Origin: an uncultured Collinsella sp.
GTDB taxonomy: Bacteria > Actinomycetota > Coriobacteriia > Coriobacteriales > Coriobacteriaceae
Length of the DNA: 40,575 nucleotides
Assembly (NCBI GenBank): GCA_958429225.1
Contig: CAUAJB010000009.1
Coordinates: forward strand, 1 to 40,575
Direction of reading: 5' to 3'
Below are positions 8,248 through 16,239 of the stretch, in pieces; within the stretch, counting starts at the first letter, position 1; each line of letters starts with the position of its first letter. Under the pieces are notes generated by a model. It was not told the DNA's origin, did not search any database, and saw nothing but the letters and a program-made list of their open reading frames with translations. Position numbers and translations under genes: made by a program.

Positions 8248-9442
8248 GGCAGGCGATAATCTCATCCGAAAGATCGAGGGCGGAATTGGTCACAGCGTCC
8301 ATATCGTAGTAACGATACTCGGCCAGACGACCCACCGGGTGGAAGTTCGTCAGGTTCTGGACACGCTCAAGATAGCGCTCGTAGAGCTCACGGTTCTCGG
8401 GCTCAAGAATGGCGTAGTACGGCGTCTCGCCCGAGCCGGGTGTATAGGCTTTGGAGTACTCCTTCATGATGGTGGTCTTGCCGGGCAGGACCTGACCGGT
8501 CATGTTCTTGAACTCGGTGATACGCGTGTAGTCCTCGCTCGTGGTGTAGTTGACGGTGCCCACGGGCTGGAACTGATCCATATCGAGCGTCTCGAACTTC
8601 ATATCGAGCGTGCGGTACGGCAGCGCGCCCAGGTCGAGGTTGAACAGCTCGTCGAGTGGACCGGTGTAGACGATCTCGCCACCATAGACCTTGCCGTCGA
8701 TCTTGACGGTAGTCTCGTCGATTTCAAAGAGGTCACGGGCGTCCACGTCACAGAATACGTCGATCAAATCGTGATCGAGCATATGCTCGAACAGCGCGGT
8801 ATAGCCGTCCTGCGGCATGCCCTGGAAAGGAGCCTGCGGGAAGTAGCGATCGTCATCGCCTACAAAGACGGGAACGCGGCCGGTGATCGAGGGGTCGATC
8901 TGGTCGGGCGTCTGGCCCCACTGCTTCATGGTGTAATGCAAAAAGACGTTCTCATAGACATAATCGGCGACCTCGGCAAGATCCGGGTCGTTCTTCTTGC
9001 GCAGCTCCATAATGGGCACCTTGACGTCCTTGCCAAAGGTCTCCACGAGCTTTTGGTACAGCTCCTCGCCGCGCTCATCGCCAAAGGCAAGCTTAAGGCT
9101 CGCATGGTTAAAGGGCACGGGCATAAGGGTACCGTTGATGTTGGCGAGCACCTTGTGCTGGTAGTCCGTCCACTTGGTAAAGCGCGACAGGAAGTTATGC
9201 ACGCGCTCGTTAAAGGTATGGTAGATATGCGGACCATACTCGTGGACCAGGATCCCGGCCTCGTCAGTGCAGTCGAAGGCATTGCCCGCAATGTGGCTAC
9301 GGCGCTCCAAAACGGCAACACGATAGCCGATGGTTTCGGCAAGACGGCGGGCGCAAACGGCACCGGCATAACCGGCGCCGACAACGATCATGTCGTACGC
9401 GCCGGCGTTAAAGCCTTCAGGCAGGCCTGAGGTAATCTGCAT
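8240..9442 (-). CDS. glf: UDP-galactopyranose mutase
   Basis: FAD enzyme that interconverts UDP-galactopyranose and UDP-galactofuranose, supplying Galf for surface polysaccharides. It has an N-terminal dinucleotide-binding motif VVGAGYAGAVCARR (about residues 18-31), then ERRSHIAGNAFD and EYGPHIYHTFNERV, typical of bacterial Glf. Conserved MKQWGQTPDQIDPS and GRLAEYRYYDMDA regions follow. The 400-residue length is slightly above the usual 365-390 because of a short N-terminal lead. The ribosome site AAGGAGT precedes ATG 9442. It is co-transcribed with the downstream GT2 gene (8-base overlap). Presence of Galf in the envelope glycan is a firm prediction. Confidence 0.95.
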   Translation of the reverse strand: MQITSGLPEGFNAGAYDMIVVGAGYAGAVCARRLAETIGYRVAVLERRSHIAGNAFDCTDEAGILVHEYGPHIYHTFNERVHNFLSRFTKWTDYQHKVLANINGTLMPVPFNHASLKLAFGDERGEELYQKLVETFGKDVKVPIMELRKKNDPDLAEVADYVYENVFLHYTMKQWGQTPDQIDPSITGRVPVFVGDDDRYFPQAPFQGMPQDGYTALFEHMLDHDLIDVFCDVDARDLFEIDETTVKIDGKVYGGEIVYTGPLDELFNLDLGALPYRTLDMKFETLDMDQFQPVGTVNYTTSEDYTRITEFKNMTGQVLPGKTTIMKEYSKAYTPGSGETPYYAILEPENRELYERYLERVQNLTNFHPVGRLAEYRYYDMDAVTNSALDLSDEIIACHA

Positions 9443-9485
9443 CGATACTCCTTGTCAAAAGCCACGGGCTCGTTAGCTGGGCTTT

Positions 9486-9504
9486 TCTCGAACATTCTTC
9501 GAGA
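9486..9504. promoter_or_regulatory. Perfect dyad in the glf-pta intergenic region
   Basis: TCTCGAA-CATTC-TTCGAGA is a perfect inverted repeat about 45 bases upstream of glf, on the downstream side of a minus-strand -10-like element (TATAAT, 9526 to 9521). It could be an operator or a 5'-leader hairpin. It is one base short of the Gram-positive LexA consensus spacing, so I do not call it a LexA box. Confidence 0.35.
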
Positions 9505-9540
9505 CATATTTATCAGAGCGATTATAGCGCTAATGCGTCC

Positions 9541-9546
9541 TATAAT
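9541..9546 (+). promoter_or_regulatory. -10 element, probable pta promoter
   Basis: Perfect TATAAT about 130 bases before the pta start. No good -35 lies 16-18 bases upstream. An opposing TATAAT on the minus strand (9526 to 9521) would serve glf, so the two divergent promoters would nearly abut. Confidence 0.45.
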
Positions 9547-9599
9547 GAGCTTGCCACACAAGGAAAGCTCAAGCACCGCGGCGTACATTATTGAAAGGC

Positions 9600-9620
9600 A
9601 AACCCGCTAGCAGCGGGTTT
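9600..9620 (+). promoter_or_regulatory. Hairpin in the pta leader
   Basis: AAACCCGCT-AGC-AGCGGGTTT forms a 9-base perfect stem within the pta 5' leader, followed by ATTCG rather than a T-run. It could be an attenuator-like or mRNA-stability hairpin. No known riboswitch was recognised around it. Confidence 0.4.
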
Positions 9621-9673
9621 ATTCGTGAACAGCCGGGCGCCTGGAGCTTAGTGAAACGCTTGTAAGGAGTAAC

Positions 9674-10654
9674 ATGAGCGATTTCCTTAACCGTATGAAG
9701 TCTGCCGCCAAGGCCGACCTTAAGACGATCGTCCTGCCCGAGGGCGAGGATCCGCGTACCATCGTCGCGGCAAACAAAATCATCGAGGAGGGCCTGGCAA
9801 AGCTCGTCATCCTGGGCAACCCCGACGAGATCGATGTTCCCGGCGCCACCGTCATCGACCCGCGCAATGCCGAAAAGCACGAGGAGTACGCGCAGAAGTT
9901 TGCCGAGCTCCGCGCCAAGAAGGGTGTCACCATCGAGCAGGCTCGCGCCCAGGTGATGGACGCCACCTACTTTGGCACCATGATGGTCAAGATGGGCGAT
10001 GCCGACGGCCTGGTCTCCGGCGCCTGCCACTCCACCGCTGACACCCTGCGCCCCGCGCTGCAGATCCTCAAGACCGCCCCGGGCACCAAGCTGGTCTCGG
10101 CCTTCTTCGTAATGTGCACCGACACCCCGCAGTTCGGCACCGACGGCACGCTGATCTTCGCCGACTGCGGCCTCAACATTAATCCGTCTTCTGACGAGCT
10201 CTCCGAGATCGCCATCGCCTCCGCCCACTCTTGGTCCACCTTCATGGGCAATGTTGAGCCGCACGTGGCCATGCTCTCCTACTCCACCATGGGCTCCGCC
10301 GGTGGCGAGGTCGCCAAGAAGGTCCAGGAGGCTGTGAAGTTCTGCAAGGAGAAGGCTCCCGAGCTCGCCATCGACGGCGACCTGCAGCTCGATGCCGCTA
10401 TCGTCCCCACCGTCGCCCAGCTCAAGGCTCCCGGCTCCTCCGTCGCCGGTAAGGCCAACGTGCTCGTGTTCCCCGACCTCGAGGCCGGCAACATCGGCTA
10501 CAAGCTGGTCCAGCGCTTCGCCGGCGCTGACGCCTACGGCCCCATCCTGCAGGGCATCGCCAAGCCGGTTAACGACCTGTCGCGCGGCTGCTCTGCCGAC
10601 GACATCGTGGGTGTCGTGGCCATCACCGCCGTCCAGGCTCAGATGGCTGAGTAG
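9674..10654 (+). CDS. pta: Phosphate acetyltransferase
   Basis: Interconverts acetyl-CoA plus phosphate with acetyl phosphate plus CoA, the first step of fermentative acetate and ATP formation. This is the short, single-domain Pta type of 326 residues. Conserved stretches include TIVLPEGEDPRT (about 18-29), DGLVSGACHSTADTLRPAL (about 111-129), and SYSTMGSAGGEVAKKV near 204-219. The start is set by TAAGGAGT 5 bases before ATG 9674. Codon use is strongly biased to C-ending codons, suggesting high expression. Acetate kinase genes lie directly downstream in the opposite orientation, so the pathway genes are adjacent but not one operon. A nested inverted repeat with a strong hairpin ends the transcript. 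Confidence 0.95.
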   Translation: MSDFLNRMKSAAKADLKTIVLPEGEDPRTIVAANKIIEEGLAKLVILGNPDEIDVPGATVIDPRNAEKHEEYAQKFAELRAKKGVTIEQARAQVMDATYFGTMMVKMGDADGLVSGACHSTADTLRPALQILKTAPGTKLVSAFFVMCTDTPQFGTDGTLIFADCGLNINPSSDELSEIAIASAHSWSTFMGNVEPHVAMLSYSTMGSAGGEVAKKVQEAVKFCKEKAPELAIDGDLQLDAAIVPTVAQLKAPGSSVAGKANVLVFPDLEAGNIGYKLVQRFAGADAYGPILQGIAKPVNDLSRGCSADDIVGVVAITAVQAQMAE

Positions 10655-10669
10655 CGTACTGATCCGCTC

Positions 10670-10794
10670 GGGACCCTACAGGGTAAAGCTCTGAAAACGT
10701 CCTCAGGCATGCGAGAAGCCCCGCTGCGCACTACGTGCGGCGGGGCTTCTCGCGCCTTGCGGATTGTTTTCAGAGCTTTACCCTGTAGCGTCCC
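10670..10794. repeat. Nested inverted repeat 3 at the end of pta
   Basis: Arms at 10670-10698 and 10766-10794 are inverted copies over 29 bases with one mismatch. Enclosed is a GC-rich hairpin: GCGAGAAGCCCCGC (10711-10724) pairs with GCGGGGCTTCTCGC (10740-10753). It begins 16 bases after the pta stop. The inner hairpin has no good T-run, but the full structure would be very stable and probably ends or protects the pta mRNA. Confidence 0.85.
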
Positions 10795-10943
10795 TGCCGC
10801 TACGTGGTGCTCAGGGAATCTGGGGCGGACGGCGGCTTGACTACGAGCTGGGGCTGAGAATCTGAATGATCGGGTGCCGTTGTTGGGAGCGCAGGCGTTG
10901 CAGGTGACGATCACTTTGGGACTGGAATTTCCGCCTGCTAGTA
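10795..10943. other. Spacer between repeat 3 and a terminator, no gene seen
   Basis: About 150 bases of moderately GC-rich sequence without a credible open frame or recognised motif. It separates the pta nested repeat from the hairpin at the end of the acetate kinase gene. Confidence 0.4.
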
Positions 10944-10980
10944 GAAAGGCCTCCGGAGCTGTTGCTCTGGAGGCCTTTTT
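10944..10980. terminator. Bidirectional terminator between pta and ackA1
   Basis: AAGGCCTCCGGAGC pairs with GCTCTGGAGGCCTT across a 4-base loop, followed by TTTTT on the + strand. The minus strand has a weaker run after the stem. It lies 20 bases past the acetate kinase stop, so it probably terminates that gene and catches read-through from pta. Confidence 0.75.
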
Positions 10981-11000
10981 GTCAATTACAGACGAATGCG

Positions 11001-12179
11001 TTAGTTGTTCTTGGTCAGACGCTCGACGTCGTGGGCGATCATGTATTCCTCATCGGTGGGGATGACCATGACCGTGACGGAAGAGCCGGCGGCGCTGATG
11101 ACCTGCGGGCCGTTGCCCACGGCCTCGCGGTTCTTATTGTTGTCGATGCGCACGCCCAGCCACTCAAAGCAGTCGCAGAAGGCCTTGCGGATCGACCAGT
11201 CATTCTCGCCGATGCCAGCGGTAAAGGTGATGGTATCCACGCCCGCCATGGAGGCGATCATGGAGCCGGCCTGCTGCATGGCCTTATAGGCAAACATATC
11301 GAAGGCGAGCAGGCAGCGCTCGTCACCCTCAGAGGCGCGCGTACGGATGTCACGGGCATCGTTTGAGATGCCCGAGATGGCAAGCAGACCGGACTGCTTG
11401 TTCATCATGTCGTCGACTTCCTGGTAGCTGTAGCCGCCCTCGCGCTGAAGATAGCACACGGTGGCCGGGTCAATGGAACCACAACGGGTGCCCATCATCA
11501 GGCCGTCAAGCGGCGTGAGGCCCATCGTGGTATCGCGGCACACGCCGTCCTCGATGGCGGCAAGCGAGGCTCCGTTGCCCAGATGGCACGAAAGCAGGCG
11601 ATGGCAGCGCGAGCCCAGGATTTCCTTGGCCATCATCCACTCGTAACGGTGGCTCGTACCGTGCGCGCCGTACTTGCGCACGTGGTACTTGTCGCACACG
11701 TCCTTGGGCAGGGCGTAGGTGTAGGCGACCTCGGGCATGGTCATGTGGAACGAGGTGTCGAAGACGGCCACGTTGGGCAGCTCCGGATACTTCTCGCGGC
11801 AATATTCGATTGCCGCGGCCTCGCCGTAGTTGTGCAGCGGGGCGAGCGGGGCCACCTCAAGGATCTTAGCCATGACCTCGTCATCAACGACTGCGGAATC
11901 ATCGAAGTGCCAGCCGCCCTGAACGATACGGTGGCCGATGCCATCGATCGTAAAGTCGGTCTTCTCGAGCTCCTCGAGCACGCGAGCGATAGCAGAGCGA
12001 TGATCGGGGAAGGGAACCTCCTCGGTCTGCTTGGCGCCACCGTTCTCGGAATGACCAAAGATACCCATGTCCGAGCCGATACGCTCGCAGTTGCCCTTGG
12101 CGAAAACCTCGCGGGTATCGGTATCCAGAAGCTGATATTTAAGACTTGAGCTGCCGGCGTTGACAACAAGTACGTTCAT
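11001..12179 (-). CDS. ackA: Acetate kinase, canonical copy
   Basis: Converts acetyl phosphate and ADP to acetate and ATP, paired with the neighbouring Pta. The ASKHA fold is shown by NAGSSSLKY (7-15), GHRIVQGG (82-89), APLHN (113-117), FDTSFH (140-145, catalytic Asp141), HGTSH (173-177), CHLGNGASL (198-206), GTRCGSIDP and FTAGIGEN. All residues equivalent to the known catalytic set of the Methanosarcina enzyme appear to be kept. The 392-residue length is normal. Ribosome site AAAGGAGT precedes the ATG. A second, divergent acetate kinase lies directly upstream on the same strand, separated by a terminator, so each is probably transcribed alone. Confidence 0.95.
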   Translation of the reverse strand: MNVLVVNAGSSSLKYQLLDTDTREVFAKGNCERIGSDMGIFGHSENGGAKQTEEVPFPDHRSAIARVLEELEKTDFTIDGIGHRIVQGGWHFDDSAVVDDEVMAKILEVAPLAPLHNYGEAAAIEYCREKYPELPNVAVFDTSFHMTMPEVAYTYALPKDVCDKYHVRKYGAHGTSHRYEWMMAKEILGSRCHRLLSCHLGNGASLAAIEDGVCRDTTMGLTPLDGLMMGTRCGSIDPATVCYLQREGGYSYQEVDDMMNKQSGLLAISGISNDARDIRTRASEGDERCLLAFDMFAYKAMQQAGSMIASMAGVDTITFTAGIGENDWSIRKAFCDCFEWLGVRIDNNKNREAVGNGPQVISAAGSSVTVMVIPTDEEYMIAHDVERLTKNN

Positions 12180-12245
12180 GAGACTCCTTTGCAGTGCAAT
12201 ACGGTCGACGCAGACCTCTTAAGGCGACCGCATTTTAATAAGAAG

Positions 12246-12262
12246 TTATCACATCTTGATAA
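12246..12262. promoter_or_regulatory. Palindrome upstream of ackA
   Basis: TTATCA-CATCT-TGATAA is a perfect 6-base inverted repeat about 70 bases upstream of the ackA start, in AT-rich DNA where its promoter must lie. It may be an operator. The regulator is unknown. Confidence 0.35.
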
Positions 12263-12295
12263 ATAGCTATCAGACATATCGCCAAACGAGCGCAA

Positions 12296-12341
12296 AAGAG
12301 GGGCTGAACGGCACTTGGTCGTCCAGCCCCTCCCCTCTTGC
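12296..12341 (-). terminator. Terminator after the second acetate kinase gene
   Basis: GAGGGGCTG pairs with CAGCCCCTC around a 17-base loop, and on the minus strand the stem is followed by TTTT. It lies just past the 12344 stop and separates the two acetate kinase transcripts. Confidence 0.75.
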
Positions 12342-12343
12342 AA

Positions 12344-13522
12344 TTACTTACTGTTGACGATGCGCTCGACGTCGGAAGCGATCATGAACTCCTCATCCGT
12401 GGGGATGACGAAGATCTTGACCTTGGAATCCTTGGCGGACAGGCACCAAGCGCCGTCGCCGCGAAGGGCGTTGCGGGCATGGTCCATCTTGACGCCCATA
12501 AAGGCCAGACGGTCGGCCACGCCAGCGCGAACGGCCGGAGCGTGCTCGCCGATGCCGGCGGTAAAGACCAGGGTGTCCATGCCGCACATGGAAGTGGCCA
12601 TCTCGGCGGCCTTGGCGGCAATCTTGTAGACGAACATGTCGAAGGCGAGCTGGGCCTCGGGGTCGCCGGCAGCGGCGAGCTCCTCAACGTTGCGGCAGTC
12701 GTTGGTCTTGCCGCCGGTCACAGCCAAAAGGCCGGACTTCTTGTTCATCATCTCGTCGACCTCGTCGAAGGTGTAGCCGCCTTCGCGCTGCAGGTAGCAC
12801 ACGGTAGCAGGGTCGATGGAGCCGCAGCGGGTGCCCATCATGACACCGTCGAGCGGCGTCAAGCCCATGGTGGTGTCCATGCACTTGCCGTCCTCGATGG
12901 CGCACAGGGAAGCGCCGGAGCCAATGTGGCACACGACGACCTTGCGGGCCTCGCCGTTGGTCATCTCGGCGACCTTCTTGGAGATGTAGCGATAGCTGGT
13001 GCCGTGGGCGCCATACTTACGGATGTGCAGCTTATCGCAAACATCCTTGGGAAGGGCGTAGGTCTTGGCGACCTCGGGCATGTTGAAGTGGAAAGCGGTG
13101 TCGTAGACCGTGACGTTGGGCAGATCGGGATACTGCTCGAGGCAGTACTCGATAACGTTGGCCTCGGGGTTGTTGTGCAGCGGCGCGAGCGGGGCGACCT
13201 CGCGAATCTTGGCGAGAACGTCCTCGTCGACGAGGGAGGAGTCGCCAAAGTACCAACCGCCCTGAACGATGCGATGGCCGATGCCCTCGATCTTGACGCC
13301 GTTGGCCTCGAGGTCCTTCAGAACGACCTCAATGGCGACCTTATGGTCGGGGAACTCGATGTTCTCGGTCACCTTCTTGGAACCGTTGGCAGCATGGGTG
13401 AAGGTACCGCCGGTAAAGCAGACGCGCTCGCAGGAGCCCTTTGCGGACACCTTGTGGGACTTGGTATCGATGACCTGATACTTAAGGGTCGAAGATCCTG
13501 CGTTGACGACCAGAACGTTCAT
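12344..13522 (-). CDS. Acetate kinase paralogue with active-site changes
   Basis: Same length (392 residues) and gap-free alignment over the first 220 residues with the adjacent copy, so it arose by duplication or is an ancient tandem pair. It keeps NAGSSTLKY, APLHN, YDTAFH (Asp141) and GTRCGSIDP. It differs at two sites normally fixed in the family: HGTSH is HGTSY (Tyr177), and HLGNG is HIGSG (Ser202). These align with His184 and Asn211 of the Methanosarcina thermophila enzyme. It may have altered kinetics, use another short-chain acyl phosphate such as propionyl phosphate, or have a regulatory role; this is inference. Ribosome site AGGGAGA precedes ATG 13522. It has its own terminator. Family assignment is certain; substrate is open. 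Confidence 0.9.
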   Translation of the reverse strand: MNVLVVNAGSSTLKYQVIDTKSHKVSAKGSCERVCFTGGTFTHAANGSKKVTENIEFPDHKVAIEVVLKDLEANGVKIEGIGHRIVQGGWYFGDSSLVDEDVLAKIREVAPLAPLHNNPEANVIEYCLEQYPDLPNVTVYDTAFHFNMPEVAKTYALPKDVCDKLHIRKYGAHGTSYRYISKKVAEMTNGEARKVVVCHIGSGASLCAIEDGKCMDTTMGLTPLDGVMMGTRCGSIDPATVCYLQREGGYTFDEVDEMMNKKSGLLAVTGGKTNDCRNVEELAAAGDPEAQLAFDMFVYKIAAKAAEMATSMCGMDTLVFTAGIGEHAPAVRAGVADRLAFMGVKMDHARNALRGDGAWCLSAKDSKVKIFVIPTDEEFMIASDVERIVNSK

Positions 13523-13575
13523 GTGTCTCCCTACTAACAGGCGGTGTGGCGCCGCCAGGTTACATACGCTTCAAT

Positions 13576-13609
13576 AATAAACCCAAACGCCCTCGCGCTC
13601 GGGTTTATT
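13576..13609 (-). terminator. Hairpin between the MFS gene and the acetate kinase pair
   Basis: AATAAACCC (13576-13584) pairs with GGGTTTATT (13601-13609). It lies past the MFS stop on the minus strand and upstream of the acetate kinase start. On the minus strand it is followed by ATT, so it could terminate the MFS transcript weakly. Confidence 0.5.
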
Positions 13610-13642
13610 GCGTTGATATATAAGTTATCGGTGCCCAAATAC

Positions 13643-14803
13643 TCACGGCCTTTGACTTGTAAGACGAAATAGCGCGGGGATATACACCAAAGAAGATATC
13701 CCGAGCGCTACAAGCAATATGACTCGAATACCCGCGATGCTGCTCAACGCAGCATTGAACAGATAGAAAAGGATGGCACCCACCGCCACCATCTGGCTTT
13801 GGACCGAAATCAGTGAACAGCGCATCGAAGAATCGACAGCATTTTGAAAAATTGAGTATTTAATTGGAGCAAATAACGAGTAAGCAACCGTCTGCAGTAC
13901 ATAGAACACGGGCAGCAAATAGACCGGAGTAAAGGGAATCAAAAACAGAGCAGTCAGGAAAAGGCGCACGATGCCGCAAATACGCGCAAAACGGCCCTTG
14001 TCGACATGAGCAATCACACTCGGCACAATAAGCCCCATGGAAGCCGAGGCAAGGAGCTGGACCGCAATGGTCACACCCGAAGCGACGGCATTCATTCCGC
14101 GACCCGCAAGCAGCAGTGAGAAAAAGTCTTCCAGGGCGACAAAAGCAAATGCCTGAGAGCAGTCCATGATGAACGCTGAACGAAGAATGCCGTTACGCGC
14201 AATAGCGGCACCGATCATCTTCGGGCTAATTCCACGCTTAGGTGTCGCTGCAGTGTCCCCTCTTCGCATCTCAGGAATGCAGGCAACGACAACCAACGTC
14301 AACACCATTGCGATGATATCTGCCGAAAGACCAATGAGATATGCACCGACAGACGAAATGAAACCGCCCACGCAAGCGGAGATGGCATAAGAGGCATAGA
14401 AAACAAATCGCTCAACGACATTAAGTCTTACGAGCTGGTCCTGAGAGACGCTGTCAATGTAGATCGCTTCTATGGATCCGCTCACACATGCAACTGCAAA
14501 TCCTTTGAGAGCAAACGCGCCGATTAAAAGCAGAGGAGAACGGGCGAAAAGTAGGGCGGCGTAGTATCCAAGCATTCCCACGACGCCAACGAGACCGCTT
14601 GTCTTTCGTCCAAACCTGTCAGCAATATAACCAGTAGGAACCTCAAGAATGAACTTACTCACTTGGTATGCAATCATCATGCTAGAAATCGCTACCATCG
14701 AGAATCCGACGAATTCAAGGTAAACCGTCAGAAAATACAAAATGGTGCTGAAGTTCGACAGAAAAACGAACGTCATATAAAGCAAAACCGTACGGTTTTT
14801 CAT
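13643..14803 (-). CDS. Major facilitator superfamily transporter
   Basis: A polytopic membrane protein of about 386 residues with around 12 hydrophobic segments. The MFS signature between segments 2 and 3 is visible as GYIADRFGRKTSG (about residues 53-65), with EVPTG just before it. This is the drug or sugar exporter-like branch; substrate cannot be told. ATG 14803 is favoured because GGAGGGCGGAG lies directly upstream; an in-frame start 21 bases earlier is less likely. G+C and codon use are visibly lower than in neighbouring genes, shared with the LysR gene just upstream on the same strand. The pair looks like an acquired regulator-transporter cassette, which is inference. Confidence 0.88.
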   Translation of the reverse strand: MKNRTVLLYMTFVFLSNFSTILYFLTVYLEFVGFSMVAISSMMIAYQVSKFILEVPTGYIADRFGRKTSGLVGVVGMLGYYAALLFARSPLLLIGAFALKGFAVACVSGSIEAIYIDSVSQDQLVRLNVVERFVFYASYAISACVGGFISSVGAYLIGLSADIIAMVLTLVVVACIPEMRRGDTAATPKRGISPKMIGAAIARNGILRSAFIMDCSQAFAFVALEDFFSLLLAGRGMNAVASGVTIAVQLLASASMGLIVPSVIAHVDKGRFARICGIVRLFLTALFLIPFTPVYLLPVFYVLQTVAYSLFAPIKYSIFQNAVDSSMRCSLISVQSQMVAVGAILFYLFNAALSSIAGIRVILLVALGISSLVYIPALFRLTSQRP

Positions 14804-14883
14804 GCTCCGCCCTCCAAGAGCCAATAGCCCAAACCGAAATCTTGGAAAAGCATGAGGGCAAAGCCGTCAGTCATGTGTTACAA

Positions 14884-14924
14884 GGCGTCAACATTCACTT
14901 GACGCCACGAGGCCAAATGGCCTC
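14884..14924 (-). terminator. Tandem hairpins at the end of the LysR gene
   Basis: Two adjacent perfect hairpins: GGCGTCAA/TTGACGCC (14884-14891 with 14899-14906) and GAGGCC/GGCCTC (14909-14914 with 14919-14924), the second overlapping the LysR stop codon. No T-run follows, so termination is uncertain. They may limit read-through into the MFS gene. Confidence 0.4.
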
Positions 14925-15813
14925 ACGAAGCGAGATGACGCAATAGGTGAAGAAATACCGTCTGGTGTCGATCGGTCCAGGCATTTTGTCGATAGCAAAA
15001 ATAGATGGGCAAGGCCACGTCATGCGAGCCTTCAATGGAGCACTCGCTCACTTCCAGTCCATCTGTTGCGAGAGAAGAGCCAGAAAAACTCAATATCAAT
15101 CCCCCGGCTTGAAGAAACTCAGTCTGCGCCCTGTTTTCGTATTCGACGTCGCGGAAGCGGAAATTAACCAGCTGAGCCTCGGGACATTGGTTGATTGCAT
15201 TGAGACAGGGTGACAAATTAATGGGAACAGCCAGCCTGCCGCCCAGCAACTCACGAACGGTCATAGCACCCACAGATTGATGACCCGCTGGACACGAAAG
15301 AACCTTGAGCTCCTTTTCACCCAAGTATTTCGAAGAAAGGACACTATCCCTTGGTTCCTCAAATGAGATGGCCGCATCCGAAATGCCAAGCACAAGTGAT
15401 TCAAAGCATGTGGCCGTTGGCTGATGCCAAACATCAAGGTGAATCTGGGGGTGCAAGCTTTCAAACGAGTCGTACCAGTTTTCGGAAAAAAGACGCCCCC
15501 GCCCGTGAAGACAGGGGGCGTAAAGACGGAAGTGGCCGTCGGGCGAAACGCCGCCGTTCCCCGATTGAGCGTACTTTTTGAGATCGTCGACTTGTGCCAG
15601 GATCACGCGTGCACGACGCGCAAATTCTCTGCCCGCCGGAGACAAAACAGCCTCCCCCGCCGATCGGTCGAGCAAAACAATCTGATACTCAGATTCCAAC
15701 TTTTTGATTGCCGACGAAACGGCCTGTGGGCTCACGTGAACGGCGCGAGCCGCTTTGCGCACGCCGCCGTAGTTCGCTACCGCTTGAAGGTATTCGAGTT
15801 GAGAAAGCTGCAT
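14923..15813 (-). CDS. LysR-family transcriptional regulator
   Basis: A 296-residue LysR-type regulator. The N-terminal winged helix-turn-helix is clear: QLEYLQAVANYGGVRKAA followed by HVSPQAVSSAIKKLE (residues about 4-40), then a linker helix and a periplasmic-binding-like effector domain from about residue 90. LysR proteins usually control an adjacent gene with a small-molecule coinducer; here the candidate target is the MFS transporter downstream on the same strand. Ribosome site GGAGT precedes ATG 15813. Base composition is lower in G+C than the surroundings, as for the transporter. Effector unknown. Confidence 0.9.
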   Translation of the reverse strand: MQLSQLEYLQAVANYGGVRKAARAVHVSPQAVSSAIKKLESEYQIVLLDRSAGEAVLSPAGREFARRARVILAQVDDLKKYAQSGNGGVSPDGHFRLYAPCLHGRGRLFSENWYDSFESLHPQIHLDVWHQPTATCFESLVLGISDAAISFEEPRDSVLSSKYLGEKELKVLSCPAGHQSVGAMTVRELLGGRLAVPINLSPCLNAINQCPEAQLVNFRFRDVEYENRAQTEFLQAGGLILSFSGSSLATDGLEVSECSIEGSHDVALPIYFCYRQNAWTDRHQTVFLHLLRHLAS

Positions 15814-15854
15814 AGGTTACTCCAAAGGCAGCCAAGGCGACGGGCCGTGCGTCC

Positions 15855-16190
15855 TCAGATGAGGTTCTCGCCCAGGTTCTTGCCGCCGAGGACGTGCATG
15901 TGGAAGTGCATGACGGTCTGACCGGCGTTGACGCCCTTGTTGGAGATGACGCGGAAACCGTCCTCCAGGCCCTTGGCCTTAGCGACCTCCTGGATGGCGT
16001 GGGCCATGGCGCCCATGGTCTCGGCAGGCACGTTGTCGGCGATGTCGCTGTAGTGCTTCTTGGGGATCACGAGGGTGTGGACCGGCGCCTGGGGGTTGAG
16101 GTCGTCGAAGGCGATGACCTGGTCGTCCTCATAGACAACGGTCGAGGGGATCTCGTGGTTGGCAATTTTGCAGAAGATGCAATCACACAT
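15855..16190 (-). CDS. HIT family hydrolase (HinT-like)
   Basis: A 111-residue purine nucleoside phosphoramidase-like HIT protein. It starts with CDCIFCKIANHEIPS, where paired cysteines suggest zinc binding, and carries the catalytic histidine triad HFHMHVLGG near residues 96-104. The length matches bacterial HinT. A ribosome site AAAGGAA precedes ATG 16190. It follows xseB on the same strand after 49 bases, so it may share the exonuclease VII transcript. The natural substrate of such proteins is usually an aminoacyl- or lysyl-AMP, from family knowledge. Confidence 0.92.
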   Translation of the reverse strand: MCDCIFCKIANHEIPSTVVYEDDQVIAFDDLNPQAPVHTLVIPKKHYSDIADNVPAETMGAMAHAIQEVAKAKGLEDGFRVISNKGVNAGQTVMHFHMHVLGGKNLGENLI

Positions 16191-16239
16191 GGTAGGTTCC
16201 TTTCTTACAGACCAAGGTAATTATATTTGGCCGGGATGG

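Noticed and set aside
8159..9430. 423-codon open frame antisense to UDP-galactopyranose mutase
   Set aside because: Shadow of glf; no start signal and no protein family features.
9488..9503. Possible LexA/SOS box
   Set aside because: The dyad contains CGAAC and TTCG, but the length is one base short of the CGAAC-N4-GTTCG consensus and the second half lacks the G.
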